From Pseudomonas baltica (GTDB lineage: Bacteria > Pseudomonadota > Gammaproteobacteria > Pseudomonadales > Pseudomonadaceae): a DNA stretch of 64,000 nucleotides. Of this stretch, positions 47,634-55,467 are shown piece after piece. The translations under genes and the position numbers were made by a program. The first letter of the stretch is position 1, and every line of letters begins with the position of its first letter. The notes below the pieces were generated by a model that searched no databases, was not told the origin of the DNA, and was given only the letters and a program-made list of their open reading frames with translations. The stretch covers positions 1,302,001-1,366,000 of the forward strand of contig NZ_CP134771.1 in assembly GCF_031880315.1 (NCBI RefSeq), given 5' to 3'.

Positions 47634-49217
47634 ATGACCAGCGAAATCAACAGCCTGCCCGCCACCGCCGCCTTGGCCGCCGCCACTCGCCAGTCGGCCG
47701 CCGTCGGCGAATTGATGAGCCTGCTGACCCCCGCCGCAGACGTGGTGCCCAGTGGCGAAACCGTGCAGGCCGAAGTGGTTGCCCTCAAACAGGCCGCCAC
47801 CGACTTCCTTCTCACCCTGCGCCTGAACTTGCCGAGCGGCCAGCAGACCAACGTGCAAGTCAGTAGCTTCCAGCCCTTGAGCCAAGGCACGCTGCTATTG
47901 GTCAGCCAGACCAGCAGTGACGCATTGACCGTCGCCGTGGCGCAAAACCGGGCCAGCAACCTGACAGCGCTGGACACCCAGAAAGTCCCGGTCGGCACGC
48001 TGCTACAGGCCAAGGTGATCACCAGCCAGCTGCTGCCCGCCGAGCCGACTACCAGCAATACCCCCACTGCCTCGATCTACCGCTCGCTGGTCACCGTGCT
48101 CAACAGCGCACTGGTCGGCGAGACCCTGACTATCGACAGCCCCCAGCCACTGCGCGTCGGCAGCCTGCTCAGCGCCCAGGTGCAGGGCAGCCAGGAGCTG
48201 AACTTCGTGCCTCTGAGCGGGCGCCTCGATCAACTCGCGGTGGCCGGGCAACTGAATGCCCAGCAAAACCGCCAGGGCTCCCTCGACGGTTTGCTCAATC
48301 TATTGCAGGACCTCGACAGCCGCGGCTCCTTGAGCGCCGACTTGCAAAGCGCCGCCAGCCGCGTGCTCAGCCAACTGCCCGACATTCGCCAGTTGAGCGA
48401 CTCGCGCGGTGTTGCATTGGCCCTACAAGACAGCGGCCTGTTCATGGAACCACGCCTGCTGCAAGGCTTGCCTCCGACCGACCTGAAGAGCGCACTGTTG
48501 CAACTGGTCAGCCAGCTGACCAGCACCCTGCCGAATACCGGTGGACAGCCGTTCAACCCGGCCAATGCCGCCATCCTTCTTGCCCAGAGCCTGCCTGGCT
48601 ATGTGCGCAGCGCCCTGGGCATGCTCGGCCAGGTCAGCGCCAAGCCACAAGTCGGCGGTTTCCCCCTGCCCGCTCGGATGCTGCCGGCAATGGAGGGCGA
48701 AAACGATCTGCAACATCTGCTGCGCCTGGCCACCGCCGCGCTGTCGCGGGTGCAGAGCCACCAACTGGCGAGCCTCGACGAAAGCGGCAGCGATGCCGAC
48801 AACAAGCTGCAAACCACCTGGCAGCTGGAAATCCCCATGCGCGACATGGCCAATATCGTGCCCTTGCAGGTAAAGATCCAGCGCGAGGACCCGCCGCCAC
48901 AAAAGCAGGAAAGTGAAGAGCGCCGCGAGTCCGCGCAGAACCCCCAGGAACGTATCTGGCGCGTGGAACTGGCCTTCGACCTGTCACCGCTCGGCCCACT
49001 GCAAGTGCAGGCACAACTGCAACAGGGCAGCCTCAGCAGCCAACTGTGGGCCGAAGTGCCCGGCACCGCGCAAATGATCGCCGCGCAATTGGGCTACCTG
49101 CGCGAACAACTGGTGAGCGCCGGCCTGCAAGTCGCCGATCTGGATTGCCACCAAGGAGTAGCGCCACGCGGCAAACGCACACATCTGGAACACCGCTGGG
49201 TGGACGAAAACGCATGA
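47634..49217 (+). CDS. fliK: Flagellar hook-length control protein FliK-like
   Basis: 527 residues with AGGA before the ATG. The long N-terminal and middle parts are Ala/Gln/Ser-rich and low in structure; the C-terminal ~100 residues form the Flg_hook domain (VELAFDLSPLGPLQVQAQL, LWAEVPGTAQMIAAQLGYL, REQLVSAGLQVADLDCHQG). FliK measures hook length and switches FlhB specificity from hook to filament export. It ends in ATGA overlap with an FlhB-like gene. A canonical fliK is expected beyond flhA in this genus, so this may be a second paralogue, and the symbol is used in that family sense. Confidence 0.85.
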   Translation: MTSEINSLPATAALAAATRQSAAVGELMSLLTPAADVVPSGETVQAEVVALKQAATDFLLTLRLNLPSGQQTNVQVSSFQPLSQGTLLLVSQTSSDALTVAVAQNRASNLTALDTQKVPVGTLLQAKVITSQLLPAEPTTSNTPTASIYRSLVTVLNSALVGETLTIDSPQPLRVGSLLSAQVQGSQELNFVPLSGRLDQLAVAGQLNAQQNRQGSLDGLLNLLQDLDSRGSLSADLQSAASRVLSQLPDIRQLSDSRGVALALQDSGLFMEPRLLQGLPPTDLKSALLQLVSQLTSTLPNTGGQPFNPANAAILLAQSLPGYVRSALGMLGQVSAKPQVGGFPLPARMLPAMEGENDLQHLLRLATAALSRVQSHQLASLDESGSDADNKLQTTWQLEIPMRDMANIVPLQVKIQREDPPPQKQESEERRESAQNPQERIWRVELAFDLSPLGPLQVQAQLQQGSLSSQLWAEVPGTAQMIAAQLGYLREQLVSAGLQVADLDCHQGVAPRGKRTHLEHRWVDENA

Positions 49218-49549
49218 AACAGCCAACACCGCGCCAGGCCATCGCCCTGAGCTACGATCGCCAGAACGCCCCCACCCTCACCGCCAAGGGCGACGACGAA
49301 CTGGCCGAAGCCATCCTCGCCGTCGCGCGGGAATACGAAGTGCCGATCTACGAGAATGCCGAATTGGTGAAGATGCTGGCGCGGCTGGAGCTGGGCGACA
49401 GTATTCCGCAGGAGTTGTACCGCACGATTGCGGTGATCATCGCTTTTGCGTGGCGGTTGCAGGGCAAGAAGCCGGGGGATTTTGTCGAGCCGACAGGACC
49501 GGCAGAGAAGGATGTGACGCCAACCACGCATCGGTTGACATCGGATTGA
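49214..49549 (+). CDS. Stand-alone FlhB C-terminal-domain protein (FlhX-like)
   Basis: 111 residues, overlapping the fliK-like stop by 4 bp. It matches the carboxy-terminal cytoplasmic fragment of FlhB/YscU export switch proteins: AIALSYDRQNAPTLTAKG, AREYEVPIYENAELVKMLARL, IPQELYRTIAVIIAFAWRL. It begins just where FlhB would start after autocleavage at NPTH; the NPTH motif and membrane part are absent. Such proteins (FlhX, YlqH-like) can replace the cleaved FlhB fragment in some bacteria. The operon with fliK supports a role in export specificity. Confidence 0.87.
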   Translation: MKQPTPRQAIALSYDRQNAPTLTAKGDDELAEAILAVAREYEVPIYENAELVKMLARLELGDSIPQELYRTIAVIIAFAWRLQGKKPGDFVEPTGPAEKDVTPTTHRLTSD

Positions 49550-49568
49550 TTGCGGCGGCCGTGCAACC

Positions 49569-49637
49569 GTCTTCGCGAGCAAGCTTTGCTCCCACAGTCA
49601 TACAGCTGTGGGAGTAAAGCTTGCTCGCGAAGAGGCC
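49569..49637. repeat. REPIN after the FlhB-like gene
   Basis: CTTCGCGAGCAAGCTTTGCTCCCACAG and inverse CTGTGGGAGTAAAGCTTGCTCGCGAAG form an almost perfect hairpin between convergent genes, a likely bidirectional terminator. Confidence 0.85.
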
Positions 49638-49690
49638 AGTGAATCCACTAGAGATTCAAGACTGGGTACAAGGAACGCCGCTGATGATCC

Positions 49691-50083
49691 TCAAGACCGA
49701 TGCAGCTTCTTCATCAACTCCGCCTCAGCCTGGGTCAACCCGCACGCCTGAGTCAGCTCATCGATAGAAGCCCCCATCCCCACCAGCTTGGCCGCTTGAG
49801 CAAAGGACAGGCTCTCCGGATCGCGCTGCTCGAGTTGCAGCAGCTTGTCCGGCAACGGCGCGACCACCGCGCGCAGTTCATGGATGGCATCGCCCATGCG
49901 CACGGTGCCCTGCTGGTAGTCGTCGATGCGCTTGGCCAGCTCGCGGATGCGCAAGTCGCGCCGGGCATCAAGCTCGGCGCGTTGCAATTCCTGGGTTTTC
50001 TGCTTGCGGGTATAGGACAGAAACATCGCCACCGAACCGGCCCACAACAGGGCCAGGACGATGACCGCGATCTCGGCGAACAA
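49691..50083 (-). CDS. DUF2802 membrane-anchored protein
   Basis: 130 residues: N-terminal membrane helix (IAVIVLALLWAGSVAMFLSY), a charged coiled-coil stretch (~28-75), and the C-terminal DUF2802 helix-turn segment (LVGMGASIDELTQACGLTQA, EAELMKKLH). It directly follows cheW (adjacent, no spacer), an arrangement conserved in Pseudomonas chemotaxis clusters. Function unknown; likely linked to flagella or chemotaxis by position. Confidence 0.85.
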   Translation of the reverse strand: MFAEIAVIVLALLWAGSVAMFLSYTRKQKTQELQRAELDARRDLRIRELAKRIDDYQQGTVRMGDAIHELRAVVAPLPDKLLQLEQRDPESLSFAQAAKLVGMGASIDELTQACGLTQAEAELMKKLHRS

Positions 50084-50563
50084 TCAGATATTCTCCAGGT
50101 CCGACCACTCTTCTTCGCTCATCATCTTGTCCAGTTCGACCAGGATGAGCAGCTCGCCGTTCTTGTTGCACACGCCCTGAATGAACTTGGCGGACTCTTC
50201 GTTACCGACGTTCGGTGCGGTCTCGACTTCGGACTGACGCAGGTAAACCACTTCGGCAACGCTGTCGACCAGGATGCCGACCACTTGCTTGTCGGCCTCG
50301 ATGATGACGATCCGGGTGTTGTCACTGATTTCGCTGGAGTTGAGGCCGAAGCGCTGGCGGGTGTCGATGACCGTGACCACGTTGCCGCGCAGGTTGATGA
50401 TGCCCAGCACGTAGGAAGGCGCGCCGGGTACCGGAGCGATCTCGGTGTAGCGCAGCACTTCCTGGACCTGCATCACATTGATGCCGTAGGTCTCGTTATC
50501 GAGCTTGAAGGTGACCCACTGCAGAATCGGATCTTCGGAACCCTGTGCAGACGACTTATTCAT
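50084..50563 (-). CDS. cheW: Chemotaxis coupling protein CheW
   Basis: 159 residues. CheW links chemoreceptors to CheA. The whole length is a CheW domain: WVTFKLDNETYGINVMQVQE, PGAPSYVLGIINLRGNVVTV, IVIIEADKQVVGILVDSVAE. It is downstream of the ParA/ParP-like pair, with a small hairpin between. Confidence 0.96.
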   Translation of the reverse strand: MNKSSAQGSEDPILQWVTFKLDNETYGINVMQVQEVLRYTEIAPVPGAPSYVLGIINLRGNVVTVIDTRQRFGLNSSEISDNTRIVIIEADKQVVGILVDSVAEVVYLRQSEVETAPNVGNEESAKFIQGVCNKNGELLILVELDKMMSEEEWSDLENI

Positions 50564-50578
50564 ACCCCTAACCTCTCG

Positions 50579-50595
50579 AAAACCGCCTGCGGCGG
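50579..50595 (-). terminator. Possible intrinsic terminator/attenuator before cheW
   Basis: On the minus strand CCGCC-GCA-GGCGG is followed by TTTT. The stem is short and the T-run only four, so it may give partial termination between the ParP-like gene and cheW. Confidence 0.4.
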
Positions 50596-50645
50596 TGTGT
50601 GTTCAGTGCAACATTCGGTGGCGCCGAGGCTCATGCCCCGTGCCG

Positions 50646-51761
50646 TTATCTTTTCGCCCTGGCAGCCGGTTTGGCTGCAGCCTTGGCCGCCTGAATGGCC
50701 GCGGCTTCCATCTGTTTGGCGCCGCCACTGGCAATCAACTCAGCCAGCGCCGCGACGTCGAGCAAGGCGCACATGTGTTCGATCACGGTGCCCGCCAGCC
50801 ATGGCCGTTGGCCGCGCTGGGAGCGCCACTTGATTTCGTTCGGGTCCAGCCGCAACGAACGGCTGACCTGATGCACCGCCAACCCCCACTCATAGCCCTG
50901 TACTGAAATCACGAACTGCAGGCCCTGCTTGAAATCATCCCGGTAGCGGTCCGGCATCACCCAACGGGCGGTGTCCAGCACCTTCAGGTTGCCGCTGAGG
51001 CTGGGCAGTATCCCCAGGAACCATTCAGGCTGACCGAACAACGGCGTCAGCTCCTGGCCTGCCAGGGAGTAGATCGACCCCAGGCACACCAGCGGCACCG
51101 CCAGCGTCAGCCCGGCGACGTCGAACAACAAGCATTCGAACGGCTCGCTCGCCCACAGTGGGCGGCCATCGGCACCAAGCGCCGGTGGGCCATCAGTACT
51201 GGCGTTATGCTTGTTATCGGTGATTGGCGCCGGGACTTGAGCGCCGGTCGGCGACTTGTGTACATCTACCAGTGCGTCGACACGTGCGAGTGAAGATTCG
51301 GCAGGTGCCGGCACCACGCTTGCCGGGCTCGAGGCCAAGGACAATTCCACGGGCTCGGCGGCGCGGGTCACTTCAAGCACTGGCAATTCCAGCTGCAGAT
51401 CCGGCTCGTCGAGCTCGAACAGCGGCGGCTCGCTGGGCAGCAACAACGGCTGCGCAACTCTGGGCTCAGGCTCGGCCCAGCGGCTCAGCGGGGTTACCGG
51501 CTTGTCGCTCAGGGCAGGCTGTGCCACAGCGGGCGCAGGCGTATGCGGGGCCTTGGCGGCATCCCGCGCCTGCTCTTCGAGCACAGCCGCCTGGAACTCG
51601 TCGGTGACGGCTTCTGCGGCGGTCTCTGGGGATACATCCTGAGCCTCGAGGCGCTCATCGTTGCTCGGTGGCAATTCTTCAGTGATGTCTTGCAGCAACG
51701 CATCCAGATAAGACTGCAAGGCCAGCTGGGGACGGGAGTTGCGATTCGAGGGACGATTCAT
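50646..51761 (-). CDS. CheW-domain protein, ParP-like
   Basis: 371 residues from MNRPSNRNSRPQLALQSYLD. The N-terminal ~200 residues are Pro/Ala-rich and acidic, with a conserved start (LQSYLDALLQDITEEL). The C-terminal ~150 residues are a CheW domain (FECLLFDVAGLTLAVPLVCL, WFLGILPSLSGNLKVLDTA), ending in an Ala/Lys tail. Together with the ParA-like ATPase immediately upstream (starts overlap by one base) it matches the ParC/ParP pair that keeps chemotaxis arrays at the flagellated pole in Vibrio and Pseudomonas. Confidence 0.85.
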   Translation of the reverse strand: MNRPSNRNSRPQLALQSYLDALLQDITEELPPSNDERLEAQDVSPETAAEAVTDEFQAAVLEEQARDAAKAPHTPAPAVAQPALSDKPVTPLSRWAEPEPRVAQPLLLPSEPPLFELDEPDLQLELPVLEVTRAAEPVELSLASSPASVVPAPAESSLARVDALVDVHKSPTGAQVPAPITDNKHNASTDGPPALGADGRPLWASEPFECLLFDVAGLTLAVPLVCLGSIYSLAGQELTPLFGQPEWFLGILPSLSGNLKVLDTARWVMPDRYRDDFKQGLQFVISVQGYEWGLAVHQVSRSLRLDPNEIKWRSQRGQRPWLAGTVIEHMCALLDVAALAELIASGGAKQMEAAAIQAAKAAAKPAARAKR

Positions 51762-52549
51762 CACGCCACCTGCGTTACGAGCAGTTGCGTCAACAGGTGC
51801 TTGAGCAACGCGCGATAGGCAACCACGCCGCGGCTCTTGCCGTCGAACTGCGAGGGCGTCAACCCCGCCCGACTGGCATCGCGCAAGCGCGTATCGACCG
51901 GAATGTAGCCTTGCCAGACCTGCTCCGGCCAGGCGTCGCGCAACACCCGCAGGGTGCCAAGGGAAGCCTGGGTGCGCCGATCGAACAGGGTCGGCACGAT
52001 ACTGAACGGCAAAGGCTGCTTGCGCGAGCGATTGATCATCGCCAAGGTGCTCACCATGCGCTCCAGGCCCTTGACGGCCAGATGCTCGGTCTGCACCGGG
52101 ATCACCAATTGCTGGCTCGCCGCGAGGGCGTTGACCATCAGCACGCCGAGCAACGGCGGGCTGTCGATGATGGCGTAGTCGAAGTCTTGCCACAGTTGCG
52201 CCAGACTCTTGGCGATCACCAGGCCCAGGCCACCATGGCCAGGCGATTGACGCTCCAGCGTAGCCAGGGCCGTACTCGACGGCAGCAGCGAGATGTTCTC
52301 GTGGCTGGTCGACTGCAGCAACTGCCCCGGCAGGCCGTCGGGCACGCCGCCCTTGTGCAGGAACAGGTCGTAGCAGCTGTGTTCGAGTTCGTCGGGGTTA
52401 TAGCCGAAATAGCTGGTCATCGACCCATGCGGATCGAGATCGACCACGACCACGCGCTTGCCGCTCTCGGCCAGCAACCCGGCGAGGGCGATCGAAGTGG
52501 TGGTTTTGCCGACCCCACCTTTCTGGTTGGCTACTGCCCAGACTCTCAT
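51761..52549 (-). CDS. ParA-family ATPase, ParC-like chemotaxis localiser
   Basis: 262 residues from MRVWAVANQKGGVGKTTTSI, a deviant Walker A; upstream frame extension is not used. Other landmarks: VVVVDLDPHGSMTSYFGY, YAIIDSPPLLGVLMVNALAA. ParA-type ATPases position cellular cargo. Location between motD and a CheW-domain gene points to the chemotaxis-specific ParC role rather than plasmid partition (no ParB nearby). Confidence 0.9.
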   Translation of the reverse strand: MRVWAVANQKGGVGKTTTSIALAGLLAESGKRVVVVDLDPHGSMTSYFGYNPDELEHSCYDLFLHKGGVPDGLPGQLLQSTSHENISLLPSSTALATLERQSPGHGGLGLVIAKSLAQLWQDFDYAIIDSPPLLGVLMVNALAASQQLVIPVQTEHLAVKGLERMVSTLAMINRSRKQPLPFSIVPTLFDRRTQASLGTLRVLRDAWPEQVWQGYIPVDTRLRDASRAGLTPSQFDGKSRGVVAYRALLKHLLTQLLVTQVA

Positions 52550-52607
52550 TGTGCGGCTTCCTCTCGGCTGCACGCGTGGCGCAGCCCGAGATCCAGGTGT
52601 GGATGAC

Positions 52608-53495
52608 TCACGGCTTGGGTGACGGGCTTTTGACGGCACCGCTCTTCGCCGGTGGATTTGTCGTAGCCGGTGCACTTTGTGTGCCAGCACGACGCAATGC
52701 TGCATCCGGCGTTGCGCCAGAAGTGCCAGAGCCGGTCAAACTACGGCGCACCTCAAGGTTGCGCGAGATCACCAGCACCACGCGCCGGTTGTGTCCGCGC
52801 CCATCGGCAGTGGTGTTGGTGTCGATCGGCTGGAACTCGCCATAGCCCACTGCGGCCATGCGCTGCGGCGCGATGCCATCGATGGCGAGCATGCGCACGA
52901 TACTGGCGGCCCGCGCCGATGACAGCTCCCAGTTGGTCGGGTACTGCGCCGTGCGAATCGGCTGGTCATCGGTAAAGCCTTCGACATGCACCGGGTTGTC
53001 GAAGGGTTTGAGAATGCCCGCGACCTTGTCGACGATCGTGAACGCCAGATCGCTGGGGATCGCATCGCCGCTGCCGAACAGCAACCCGGACTTGAGTTCT
53101 ATCTCGATCCACAATTCGTTGCCGCGCACGGTCAGTTGATTGGAAGAGATCAGGTCGCCAAAGGCGTTGCGCACATCGTCGGCGATGGTCTGCAGGGCAT
53201 CGGCCTTGCCCATCGCCGCTTCGGTCTGATCGGCATCCTGCACCAGTGGCTGGGCCGGGGTGATGGTCTGCGGACGGTCCTCGCCGATGTTGATCGGCTT
53301 GGTGGTCTTGGCCTGATCGTTGAATACCCCGACCAGCGTTTCGGACAACACCTTGTATTTGCCCTCGTTGATCGAGGAAATCGAATACATGACCACGAAG
53401 AAGGCGAACAGCAAGGTGATGAAATCCGCATAGGACACCAGCCAGCGTTCGTGATTCTCGTGTTCCTCGGGCTGTCGATGGCGGCGGCGAGACAT
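52608..53495 (-). CDS. motD: Flagellar motor stator protein MotD
   Basis: 295 residues. Proton-channel stator subunit with peptidoglycan-binding OmpA domain. N-terminal membrane helix VSYADFITLLFAFFVVMYSI with the conserved proton-carrying Asp; OmpA-like domain with VHVEGFTDDQPI, SSARAASIVRMLAIDG, AVGYGEFQPID. Ten bases after motC. MotCD is the second stator set of Pseudomonas, important for swarming. Confidence 0.96.
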   Translation of the reverse strand: MSRRRHRQPEEHENHERWLVSYADFITLLFAFFVVMYSISSINEGKYKVLSETLVGVFNDQAKTTKPINIGEDRPQTITPAQPLVQDADQTEAAMGKADALQTIADDVRNAFGDLISSNQLTVRGNELWIEIELKSGLLFGSGDAIPSDLAFTIVDKVAGILKPFDNPVHVEGFTDDQPIRTAQYPTNWELSSARAASIVRMLAIDGIAPQRMAAVGYGEFQPIDTNTTADGRGHNRRVVLVISRNLEVRRSLTGSGTSGATPDAALRRAGTQSAPATTNPPAKSGAVKSPSPKP

Positions 53496-53505
53496 GGCTA
53501 CTCCA

Positions 53506-54246
53506 TCACTCCATGAAGCCTTGCAGCTTCAGTTCGATGGACCGCGGGTTCTCACCCTCGGCGATGGACAGGATGCCTTCGAGCATCATTTCCCGATACC
53601 GGGCCTGGCGATGAGCGATCGCCTTGAGCTTGTTGGCCGTGGGCAGCAGCACCAGGTTGGCACTGGCCACGCCGTAGATGGTGGCGATGAACGCCACGGC
53701 AATACCGCTGCCCAGCTGCGACGGATTGGCGAGGTTGCCCATCACGTGAATCAGGCCCATGACCGCACCGATGATGCCGATGGTGGGCGCGTAACCGCCC
53801 ATGCATTCGAATACCTTGGCGGCCTGAATGTCGCGGCTTTCCTGGGTCAGGAAATCTACTTCGAGGATACTGCGGATGGCCTCCGGCTCGGCGCCGTCGA
53901 CCAGCAGTTGCAAGCCTTTGCGGGCGTAGGGGTCAAGCTCGGTGTCGGCTACCGACTCGAGCCCCAGCAGACCATCCTTGCGCGCGATCAGGCTCCAGGT
54001 CACGACGTTGTCGATGCCCCGGGCCAGGTCGATGCGTGGCGGAAAGATGATCCAGCGAATGATCACCAGCGAGCGCGCGAAGGCACTCAGGGGTGTCTGC
54101 AGCAGCGCTGCAGCCAGGGTGCCGCCGATGACGATCAACGCCGCCGGGCCATTGAGCAATGCGGTGATGCTGCCGCCTTCGAGAAAATTGCCGCCGACGA
54201 TCGCGACAAAGGCCAGGATGATCCCTATCAGGCTCAACACATCCAT
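53506..54246 (-). CDS. motC: Flagellar motor stator protein MotC
   Basis: 246 residues, MotA-family with four membrane helices (LSLIGIILAFVAIVGGNFLE, APTIGIIGAVMGLIHVMGNL). It has the long cytoplasmic loop between helices 2 and 3 that contacts FliG (around RKGLQLLVDGAEPEAIRSIL). Its start overlaps the cheB stop by one base. Confidence 0.96.
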   Translation of the reverse strand: MDVLSLIGIILAFVAIVGGNFLEGGSITALLNGPAALIVIGGTLAAALLQTPLSAFARSLVIIRWIIFPPRIDLARGIDNVVTWSLIARKDGLLGLESVADTELDPYARKGLQLLVDGAEPEAIRSILEVDFLTQESRDIQAAKVFECMGGYAPTIGIIGAVMGLIHVMGNLANPSQLGSGIAVAFIATIYGVASANLVLLPTANKLKAIAHRQARYREMMLEGILSIAEGENPRSIELKLQGFME

Positions 54247-55421
54247 CAGACGCAGGCCTCCGTCAGGTGCCGACCGATGTCGTCAAGGCTGTAGATGGCA
54301 TCGGCGAGGTTGGCTTTGACGATCGCCATGGGCATGCCATAGATCACGCAGCTGGCTTCGTCCTGGGCCCAGATCTGGCTGCCGCCCTGTTTGAGCAGAC
54401 GTGCGCCTTCTCGGCCGTCGGCGCCCATGCCAGTCAACACCACCGCCAGCACTTTGTCGCCGTAGGACTTGGCTGCGGAACCGAAGGTGATGTCCACGCA
54501 GGGCTTGTAATTGAGACGCTCATCGCCGGGCAGGATCTTCACCGTGCCGCGGCCATCGACCATCATCTGCTTGCCGCCAGGTGCCAACAGCGCCAGACCA
54601 GGGCGCAGCACGTCGCCGTCCTCGGCTTCCTTGACCTGGATCTGGCAGAGCTTGTCGAGGCGCTCGGCGAAGGCTTTGGTGAAGGCCGCCGGCATGTGCT
54701 GAACCAGCACGATAGGCGCCGGGAAATTGGCCGGCAGTTGGGTGAGCACCCGTTGCAGCGCGACCGGGCCGCCCGTGGAGGTACCGATGGCGACCAGCTT
54801 GTAGGATTTACGCTTGGGCGGTGGCGACAACGGCTGCGCCGGGGCATCAGCGGCGGGGCGCGGGGCCGGGCTGCGTGCAGCGGGAGAAGGTGCCGGGCTG
54901 CGGGTGACGCTTTCGCGGGCAGGCCTAGCGCCCACAGGCGCAGCGCCAACGGGGGCGGCTCTGGTTGTGGGAGCGGGTTCTGCCCGCGAAGCAGGCGCCG
55001 CAGTCGCAAAGCTGCTGCGGCGGTTGCTGCGCGCGAGGGTGTGAATCTTCTCGCACAGCATCTGCCGGACTTTCTCGGGATTGCGCGAGATGTCTTCGAA
55101 ATTCTTTGGAAGGAAATCCGTGGCCCCGGCGTCCAGCGCATCGAGGGTCACTCGGGCGCCTTCGTGGGTCAGGGAGGAAAACATCAATACCGGCGTCGGA
55201 CAGCGCTGCATGATATGCCGCACCGCAGTGATGCCGTCCATCATCGGCATCTCGTAGTCCATGGTGATGACGTCGGGCTTGAGCGCGATGGCCTGATCGA
55301 TGGCTTCGCGACCGTTGGTAGCGGTGCCGACGACCTGGATAGTGCTATCCGAGGCAAGAATTTCCGAGACACGGCGGCGGAAGAAACCGGAATCATCCAC
55401 CACCAGAACCTTGACTGCCAT
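54246..55421 (-). CDS. cheB: Chemotaxis protein-glutamate methylesterase CheB
   Basis: 391 residues from [18 protein letters not shown], with GGAG five bases before the ATG. Receiver domain (1-~120) with phospho-Asp in [14 protein letters not shown]-terminal methylesterase with the catalytic Ser in [12 protein letters not shown], His in [13 protein letters not shown] and Asp in [12 protein letters not shown]. Between them lies a long Pro/Ala/Arg linker (~128-200), unusually long because residues ~144-171 are encoded by a REP pair (54911-54991). CheB adjusts receptor methylation. It is preceded by cheA and followed by motC. Confidence 0.96.
   Translation of the reverse strand: MAVKVLVVDDSGFFRRRVSEILASDSTIQVVGTATNGREAIDQAIALKPDVITMDYEMPMMDGITAVRHIMQRCPTPVLMFSSLTHEGARVTLDALDAGATDFLPKNFEDISRNPEKVRQMLCEKIHTLARSNRRSSFATAAPASRAEPAPTTRAAPVGAAPVGARPARESVTRSPAPSPAARSPAPRPAADAPAQPLSPPPKRKSYKLVAIGTSTGGPVALQRVLTQLPANFPAPIVLVQHMPAAFTKAFAERLDKLCQIQVKEAEDGDVLRPGLALLAPGGKQMMVDGRGTVKILPGDERLNYKPCVDITFGSAAKSYGDKVLAVVLTGMGADGREGARLLKQGGSQIWAQDEASCVIYGMPMAIVKANLADAIYSLDDIGRHLTEACV
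54911..54991. repeat. REPIN inside the cheB linker
   Basis: TTTCGCGGGCAGGCCTAGCG and inverse TGTGGGAGCGGGTTCTGCCCGCGAAG lie in the coding sequence. They are translated in frame as part of [18 protein letters not shown]. The insertion falls in the flexible interdomain linker. Confidence 0.85.
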
Positions 55422-55467
55422 AAACACTCCATTAGGCCGGGCAGCACGGAGGCTGCCCTGCCGTTAA

